Positions 57,387-64,000 of a stretch of 64,000 nt of DNA are shown one piece after another. The notes beneath the pieces are model-generated. The model did no database searches and had not been told where the DNA came from. It saw nothing but the letters and a program-made list of their open reading frames with translations. Source of the stretch: Candolleomyces eurysporus (taxonomy: Eukaryota; Basidiomycota; Agaricomycetes; Agaricales; Psathyrellaceae). The stretch lies in NCBI GenBank assembly GCA_027579435.1, contig JANBPK010000758.1, forward strand, positions 56,368 through 120,367, in the 5' to 3' direction. A program made the position numbers and the translations under genes. The stretch's first letter is position 1, and every line of letters begins with the position of its first letter.

Positions 57387-60300
57387 TCACTTTCTCTTGC
57401 TCTCCTTTGGCACAGCGAATGGATTCTTCAGTTGTGGAACCTGCCCCTGCGATGCTGGATTCGGTGCAAAGTGGGCTGGGGTCCTGCGAGGAATTGCATC
57501 TATAAAAGTAATATGTCAAAGTCGTACATATAGAGAGCCCAAGGTGACTAACCAGATCTACTCGTGCTTGACCCCGAGGCTTGTGGCTGGTGAGGTGCCG
57601 ATGAGGAAGGAGGCTGGGTAGGTCGATACCGAGATTCCAGGGCCATTCTTTGCTCAAGCAGATTTCTATCAATCTGAGCTCGCATGTCTAAGGCCGACGA
57701 CGAGTGGGTCAAGGTTGGATGTGGGATATGAGAGGCTGAGGGTTGGGCTTGAGCTCGTATGTTTGAGGTTGAGGACGAGTGGGTCAAGGTCAGCTGAGGG
57801 ATACGAGAGGCTGAAGATTGGGCTTGGGCCAAAGGTGGGGCTTGAACGAAAGGAGGTGGACCACCTTGGGCAAATTGGGGTGCAGGAATACGATTAGCTG
57901 ACAAAGAGGATCCTGATGCCTGTTTTGCTTGGCGGAGGGATTCACTTGAAAACAACTTTTTTGGTAAAGGGCGATTCAGTTTGTTTGACTGTGGCAAGGG
58001 AGGAGTTACTTCGAGATCGGAGTCGCCAAGTCTACGATGTTGACTTTGAGCTGGGGCTTTCCCTTTGCGATTCTGATGAGGTGGTGGAGATGGGGTTCGG
58101 GGTGGACGATTGTTGGGAAGAAGGCGAGAGAAACCAGGATGTAGTGAAGGAATTGAACCAGTCGGTGGATGAGGCTGGCTACTTGCTGCCACCTGTCGCC
58201 TTTGTCGCTGGGGGGGGACTCTGGTATGGCTTCGGCTTCTTGGTTGCAGTTTCTACAGACCGAGAAGTCGGGTCAATGGCTGAATCTGATCGCAATCGCT
58301 TCTTGGGCTCGTCCGATGGGCCAGGTTGAGGAACATCTACAAATTGGTGAGATAAAAAAAAATGCATGTACAAGGAAGAGCACTTACGAGGTTCCATATC
58401 TTCATCAGAAGATGGATAGCTGATCGGCGAAAATAAGCCATCTGAAGAATTTGATTCAGGTGTTTGTGCTCGTTGATTGGGAGGAGGGGGAGATAGATGT
58501 TCAATATCCTCGCTGTCGGAGGATGCACGAGTTGAAGGTGGTCCAAACGATTCAATATCAGAGGGACCTTCCCGATCAGAGGCTGTAAACGATAAAGTTA
58601 CATCAAGAAGTCGGACTGGCAAGCAGAGAGGACTAAACATGGCCATACCTGACGACATTCCACTCATATCAACATCCGACACTCCATCTTGACCTATGAC
58701 AGCTGATGGCTGATCGTCGACCTCATCTTCCTCAATAATAATAGGCTTTGACTTGACCCTTTGCCTCTTTGATTTAGCGACCTGCTTCTTTCGTGGTTTT
58801 TCGTGAAGACTAGGCTCGTTGGGTGCAGCAGAGGAGCTTGCAATATTTTGACGAGAGCTCTTGCCTTTGTGACGACCAGTACTGCTGCCTTCAATCTCCT
58901 CGTCTTGGCCGAAACTGAAGTCGTTCCCAGTCAAAATATCCCCAAGCCCTGCAAACGAAACAATTGAGCCACAAGCTCAGTTGGTAGAGTGCATATTTTA
59001 CTTACTTCTCTGTGTACTGCTGGTCAGGAAGGCCTCCGACACAATCTCTTTCCCCCGAGACAGACTCGCAATGAAGTAGTCCACAGTTCCAGCTGCGAGG
59101 ATGTGGTAGGCAGTAACAGGGCAAGTTTGGCCTTGGTGATAGATACGACCAATAGCCTGGCGATCATCAGCATACGACCACTGCTGATCCTGCATATATG
59201 TCAGAAAAAACGAGAGAGATAGCTGGTGCAAGAACCGACTCACAAGGATGATAATCGTGTCAGCTTCGGTGAGATTCAAACCAGTTGTACCGACTTTTGA
59301 AAAGATTAAAACCCGAGTTGTAGGATCAGTTCTAAATCGCTCGACAACCTTCGCTCTCTGGTCATAGGTCATAGATCCATTAATGGCCAAGGCTGGAACC
59401 TTGTACACTGAGAGGACCTAGAAAGAAGAATTAGCGACTCGACTAATGAATTAGAAACATGGAACTTGCATCAATAAGGAGTTGGAGGAAGATCGCCCAT
59501 TCCTGATAGATCAGGATTTTGCGAGTGCGAGGGCCAGCCTGGGTCAGATCGATCTCTGGTAGGACAAGGGCTCCATCGACAACTGTGGGTCGAGGTGCTG
59601 CATCGGAAGATAGAAGGTAGGCTGCAAGTCGGGCAGTTGTGTCCACTTTTGTTGTCTTCTTTGGTTCCCACATGCGATAGGATGTGAAACGAGGAATTGG
59701 GGCAGACATGTCCTCACGAGGGAAGGTGACACTCATCCTCTCGTTTGACCAGAAACTCTCTGTAGCGACACCTAAGGCAGCAGCCTGTGATAATCTGAGA
59801 TATCAACGAGTTAGCCAGTAAAGCGATAAAAATGTCGAGGCTCCCACCTTTCTATCGCTTCTTCAGGAATGCTGTTGTCAACAAACTCCAGCTCCCATTC
59901 CTGCAACTGAAGAGTGACATCGATGATCTTGCAAGGAGGAAGAACGAGCAGAGGCTTCTTGTCGAAATCCAAGCTGGCTGCCTTTCGTCGGATAAGGCGG
60001 TTCTCAAACTGGCTTTGCATTCGCACAGATGCTTCAACTTGAAGAGCGACAACAGGATTAGGTTTTGAGTCACTGGAGTCCCCAGAACCTAGTTCCTGTT
60101 TCGCTCTGCGAATTGCAGCAGCATCCTGGGTGATCTCGTCCAGATACTCCTGGGTTGAGAAATAGGGTATCCCGACCATCCGACCTATCGCACCAGTATC
60201 CTGTTATACAAGTCGTAAGCCAGTAGATCATTTCTGAAACTCAAAGATCACATACCTCAACCCTCGTTTGAAGTGGAGTCGCTGTTAGAATAAGCCAAGT

Positions 60301-62358
60301 GTGACTCTTTGCGAGAATCAGAAGTGCAGCAGAGTGTGTGGACCCATAGTTCCGAGCAGCCTGGGCTTCGTCAAAGATGACAGTGAGGTACTGCTGACCA
60401 TACAGAGTTTTTCCTCGTCGCGAGTCTGCCCCAAGTCGTTCAGGGGGATGCTCAAAGGGGAGTCGCTCAGAGACAGGCACCCTGCTATTTGGCTCCCAGA
60501 GCAGCCGATACTCCTGCAATAGTGTCTGCAGACCATCAGCCGATTGGGATGGACAAGTAAATAATTAAGAACTCACCGAATGTGAGGCGACAATAATACG
60601 ATTGCACCTTTCGTGTTGACTTTTGTTGTAAGGGCTATCGTCAGCCCAGAAGCGATCACGAGCAGCTTTGGAACTGGGGTAGCAGAAGATATCGACAGCA
60701 TGGAGCTTGAATAACACCTGGAGCTCGCCCAGCCACTGTCGCTGGAGAGTTCCTGGAGCGAGAATGAGAGTTGGGCGATTGGGAATCTTTTTCACCGTCC
60801 CAAGGTATGGAAAGGTGTCTGCTCGGCAATTCAGAGAGTCATCGAAGCTGAATTAAAATCATGTACTCACTAATAAGAGGGGGAAGAGGAAGCTTCTTCT
60901 TCTGCTTCACTCCAAGTTCGATCAAGAACCCAGCAAAGAGAAGAGCGAGGAAGCTCTTTCCAAGGCCGACATCATCAGCGATAAGCATGCCAAGGATATT
61001 GGTGACACTTCGCTCCTTTGTGAAGAACCTGCAAGCGATGGCATGAGCACCAGCAAGTTGGTGCCAGTGCATCTTAATCGGCTTGAAGAGCTTGGCATTC
61101 TCCTGTCTGAGATGGAAGGCCTGGAATACTCGTTCACCAGTGGCAGACCAAGATGTGATACGACCAACATGGCGGTGCTGGTTGAAGAGAAGGAGTCGGC
61201 CATGGTCGTCGAGCTGGAGATTGGCACAAAGCTCGTCATATGACATGGAGGCTTCCACTTCCACACCAGGGTCGGCCCCATCAACAGGTTCAGCAAAGGG
61301 AATAGAGCTTGTGGCACAGAGTTCAGGAAGTTGCTCGTCGGGGGCGAAGTGAGCATCAAAAAGAGCAAGAATTTCCTGAACATCTTCGCTCCTAGCCAAA
61401 GTCTTGAATGCCTGGGGCTTGAATTTGGTCCCTGAAAGAACCATTTTAGAGTCATAAAAAAGGTGAAAAGATAAACACACCTCTCTTCCTGACGACTACA
61501 GGATTGAAAAGATCCTCTTCAACCCTACCACCTAAAGCCTTCCTGATATCGCCGAGCTCAAGCTCCATGTGGGCAAGCTTGAGTAAGTTCTCCTCCGAGT
61601 TCCAGAGCATAACATCCTTTCGCCAGTTTGCAACCATCTTAACAAGTGAGGTGACCTTGTGCTTTGTAGGAGCCTCTTTCTCGAGTTCTATTGGGCAATT
61701 GTATCAGTCATACCACAGGGAAGCACGAACAAGGAGCCATACCCTGAAAGGCAGCATCGATTGCCCCCTCATTTCGCACAACACGATCAATGAGTCGTTG
61801 GGCTGTCTTCCGAAGATTGTTGGAAGCCGACAAGGCGAAAATGTGGACTGACTTGCAAAGCAAATATCGAATTTTCCCATTGCTATCTAAGCCATCGTCG
61901 CCAAAGAGAGTATAGGCAATTCGATCGAGGGCATCGCCTATCGGAATGTCTTTGGGGAGGCCTTGGAGGTTGTTGGCGACCATAATCTGCATCCAGAGGC
62001 AGTTTGAGTCCTCGAAGGCATTGTGGATTTTGAGCTGGATCTTCCACCGAGGCCAGTTGTTAACGATCCAGGTTCGCCACAGAGTTCGACCAGAGTAGTC
62101 TTCAATATTGGCCTTTTTGGTGACCGAAGCAAAGGCATGCTTCGCATCTTCAGTCGGAAGAGCTCGGTATGCCTCAAAGTAAGAGTGAATAGCTTTGGCC
62201 TCTTCGCGAGTCCAGCCAGGAGGAAGGTGGGCATCGTCGGCAGGGAATAGGCCATGCTGGATCCCAGTTATTTCCTTCCAGCGAGGCCAACTCCAAGGAG
62301 CACCTGGAATATTGTAGTAGAGTCAGAGAAGACCACTATGGTTGAGATGGACGACCAT
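57387..62358 (-). CDS. SNF2-like ATPase copy 2, both helicase lobes present (module 2)
   Basis: DNA-dependent ATPase/translocase of the SNF2 class (Rad5/Rad16-like lobe order), probably nuclear. More than ten exons. From the amino end: a Trp-rich unrecognised domain shared with copy 1 (GAPWSWPRWKEITGIQHGL; TLWRTWIVNNWPRWKIQ), then PVDGADPGVEVEASMSYDEL, motif I IADDVGLGKSF (about 60970), Ia TLILAPGTLQRQWLGEL, II VIFDEAQAARNYGS, III LILTATPLQT, then lobe 2 VPALAINGSMTYDQRAKVVE, IFSKVGTTGLNLTEADTIII and VI RQAIGRIYHQGQ. Oddities: motif II is DEAQ rather than DEAH/DEGH, and the arginine finger of motif VI is His. The C-terminal ~400 residues are Ser/Pro/Lys-rich with basic clusters (RKKQVAKSKRQRVKSK; end PKESKRK). 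The reading frame changes near a G8 run at 58210, by an intron or a miscall. The start is uncertain; I chose ATG 62358, 81 bp after a TATAAAA. Confidence 0.8.
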
Positions 62359-62438
62359 TTCAAAAGTTACAAAAGGCGAAGTGCGAAGATGCTGAGTGCA
62401 GCGACGAATGTGAAGAAGGTGTTCGGTGTGCAGCATCC

Positions 62439-62445
62439 TTTTATA
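62439..62445 (-). promoter_or_regulatory. TATA box of SNF2-like ATPase copy 2
   Basis: TATAAAA on the minus strand, 81 bp upstream of the chosen ATG; it argues that the coding region starts below 62410 and that open frames at 62441-62900 are upstream sequence. Confidence 0.55.
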
Positions 62446-62594
62446 GTTTGCCAGTTACCCTCATCAACCAGCTCGACTTTGCGAAATCTGAAGTCCAATG
62501 GCGACAATACAGCCAGGTGTTCAAACAACTGGCCGATATATCTCTGCATTCTCTTGTCATTCTCCTTGGTATCATGCCCAAGGCCAACATTGAA

Positions 62595-62850
62595 CCAATC
62601 GGTGGGTAGGAGATATTGCTTACAGTCAGCAAAGGCTTGGGCGAGAGTCAGAAGGGCCAAAAATGTGGATGAATCGTCCAATCGGTGGCCAGAAGGTATT
62701 GCTCACAGACAGCAAAAATCTTGGACTAGAGTCAGAAGACCCAACAGTGTGAACGAATCGTCCAATCGGTGGCCAGATGGCATCGCTCTTAGTGAGCAAA
62801 AGTCTTGGGCTAGAGTCAGGCGGCCCAAAGGTGCAACAGAATCGTGCCAA
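62595..62850 (+). repeat. Three-unit tandem repeat in the divergent spacer of module 2
   Basis: Units of about 84 bp start CCAATCGGTGG (62596, 62680, 62762) and include CTTGGNC(G/T)AGAGTCAG(A/G) and ATCGT. They lie between the two start codons of module 2, the same place as the satellite in module 1 but of unrelated sequence. Confidence 0.8.
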
Positions 62851-63186
62851 ATGATAGCTTTCGGTCGGAACATGGCCCCGAAGACCTTGTTATTGTGCTG
62901 AATGAGGCTTGTAGATTGAGATAAGGCAGGACTTGGCATAGCCTCATGTCCCCGAAAATATCGTCATCGTTGTAAACGAGGCTCAGAGCTCAAAACGAGG
63001 CAAGCCTCATGTCCGAGGATAGAGTCACTTGGACGAGAGCCTGACCCCCGGCGAATAAGGCACCAATCATAACCCAGCATCATTTCTCCGAGGAATTGGC
63101 CTCCAATGGTCGGCATGTGGATGAAGTCGGCCGATGTGCCCAAGACAGTGTGGCAGGTATTACTCGCTTGCAACTCGTCCAATGCC

Positions 63187-63193
63187 TTAAATA
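63187..63193 (+). promoter_or_regulatory. TATA-like element of RDYD protein B
   Basis: TTAAATA 78 bp before the ATG at 63265, followed by a CT-rich leader (CCCCCCTTCTCTCTC) typical of fungal promoters. Confidence 0.45.
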
Positions 63194-63264
63194 CTCCCCC
63201 CTTCTCTCTCAACTCCACGACTCAGACGAGCCAGTTTCTGCCCCACTTCTCGCTCTACTTCGCG

Positions 63265-64000
63265 ATGCCACCTCTACCAACCACTCAGTTCTCCCTAGAG
63301 GAGTTCGTCGCCCATATGCAGGACCTGCTCACCAGCAACCAGCCTGCTGAATTCATCAAGTTCGCTCTCACTGGCCAGCACCAAGGTCACCAGGCTGTCA
63401 TAGATGCTCTCCAGAACCAAATATATGACCTCGGCGAAGATGAGGCAGCCCACCCATATACTGTAACTCGTGACTACGACTCAGTTCTCGGAGTGTCCCC
63501 CAACATATGCATCTACAACCATTCCATTGTCGTCAACATTCTTCCCAAGTTTCAGGACTCGCTCTCAAAGGATGTCGGTATTACCCACAAAGTCAAGTAC
63601 CGAGGTGTAAGTCGCCCTTTATAGCAGATTAGGGTTAAGGGGGACTCTAGGGACCAATCCCTAGAAATTTCCGATCCTTAGGACCAATCCCTAGAGCTCC
63701 AGAGCTTGACCCTGGACCCAATCCCTAGGAACAATCCCTAGAGCTCTAGAGCAACCCTAGCACCAATCCCTGGGACAATCTCTATCTCTATAGCTCTATA
63801 ACTCAACTCTCTAACTCAACTCTCTAGCTCAACTCTCTAGACAAAACCTTGCACCCATCCCTATATCCAAGATAACTGCATGCACCATTCACTACAGCTA
63901 AGCATCCACAAGTTCTATCCTTCACAGTGTTAGATACTAATCTATTTCTTGACTTCACAGATCCAGTGCTCACTTCATCCAGAGATGCATGCAAGTGGGA
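63265..64000 (+). CDS. RDYD protein B, N-terminal part (module 2; runs off the window)
   Basis: Diverged paralogue of the gene at 48891-51678. The ATG at 63265 gives MPPLPTTQFSLEEFVAHMQD; EFIKFALTGQHQGHQAVIDA and VTRDYDSVLGVSPNICIYNH match exon 1 of copy A residue for residue in the key places. Exon 1 ends at 63606 after 114 codons (112 in A), with a GTAAGT donor at the same place in the protein. The intron (63607-63960) is 354 nt against 50 nt in A, because it is filled with tandem repeats. Exon 2 begins at 63961 with CSLHPEMHASG, comparable to PLHHIPNLGIG in A. It is divergent from SNF2-like ATPase copy 2, with 907 bp between the start codons. Function unknown. Confidence 0.8.
63637..63845 (+). 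repeat. Tandem repeats inside intron 1 of RDYD protein B
   Basis: About six imperfect copies of ACCAATCCCTAG followed by AGCTCTAGAG, then CTCAACTCTCTA units. AGCTCTAGAGCT-like parts are palindromic. Confidence 0.8.

Noticed and set aside
58966..59030. AAGCTCAGTTGGTAGAG, a tRNA D-arm-like word, in an intron of the SNF2-like gene
   Set aside because: No TTC-arm (GGTTCGANNCC) and no acceptor stem at the proper distance; it is only an A-box-like match.
62254..62901. 215-codon plus-strand frame opposite the start of SNF2-like copy 2
   Set aside because: It lies over the first exon and promoter of the minus-strand gene and over an 84-bp tandem repeat, which gives it its repeated peptide.

Overview
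The window is from a basidiomycete fungus, most likely an agaricomycete. Genes are intron-rich (about 50-70 nt introns, GT...AG, many exons per gene). Families typical of mushroom-forming fungi are present: F-box proteins ending in leucine-rich or WD-like tails, a seven-helix family ending in an IIFR(I/V)T.GRSW motif, a class I terpene cyclase, a Tsp2-type tetraspanin, and a Tc1 transposon. There is no sign of bacterial or viral organisation. The assembly carries single N characters, mostly at homopolymers. In all three genes where one falls inside a coding exon, dropping it restores the frame.

Layout. 1-10.1 kb: a partly duplicated carboxylesterase locus (relic at the left edge, full gene at 3.9-6.3 kb) whose flank carries an apparently intact Tc1 element (7.0-8.7 kb), followed by gene relics. 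11.9-13.0 kb: a short-chain dehydrogenase. 13.4-19.4 kb: a divergent pair of multidomain carbohydrate enzymes, one methyltransferase-GT8 and one GDP-mannose-3,5-epimerase-like domain fused to two glycosyltransferase domains. 20.2-20.7 kb: a signal-peptide protein ending in a C2H2 zinc finger. 21.5-32.0 kb: two seven-helix paralogues around a one-TM protein, a degraded STAND-like gene, an F-box gene and a GST relic. 33.2-45.4 kb: F-box gene, gene-poor stretch, terpene cyclase, tetraspanin, secreted SnoaL-like protein, F-box gene.

46.5-64 kb is different in kind and is the most interesting part. It contains two diverged copies of the same two-gene module: a SNF2-type ATPase with an unrecognised N-terminal region, and, head-to-head with it, a protein I do not recognise, here called the RDYD protein after its shared RDYDS(I/V)LG motif. 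The copies are inverted relative to each other and embedded in tandem repeats. Each module has its own array of a 15-bp near-palindrome: GGAGTCG-W-CGACTCC around module 1 and ACCATCG-W-CGATGGT between the modules. The two share the core TCGWCGA and differ in the outer four bases. ATPase copy 1 is cut off just after Walker A; copy 2 keeps both helicase lobes but has unusual catalytic motifs. I interpret this as an undescribed selfish, mobile or genome-conflict module; that reading is inference.

The glycan pair probably works on one sugar chain: the epimerase domain would make or alter a GDP-sugar and the glycosyltransferase domains would use it. The other genes show no evident pathway links.
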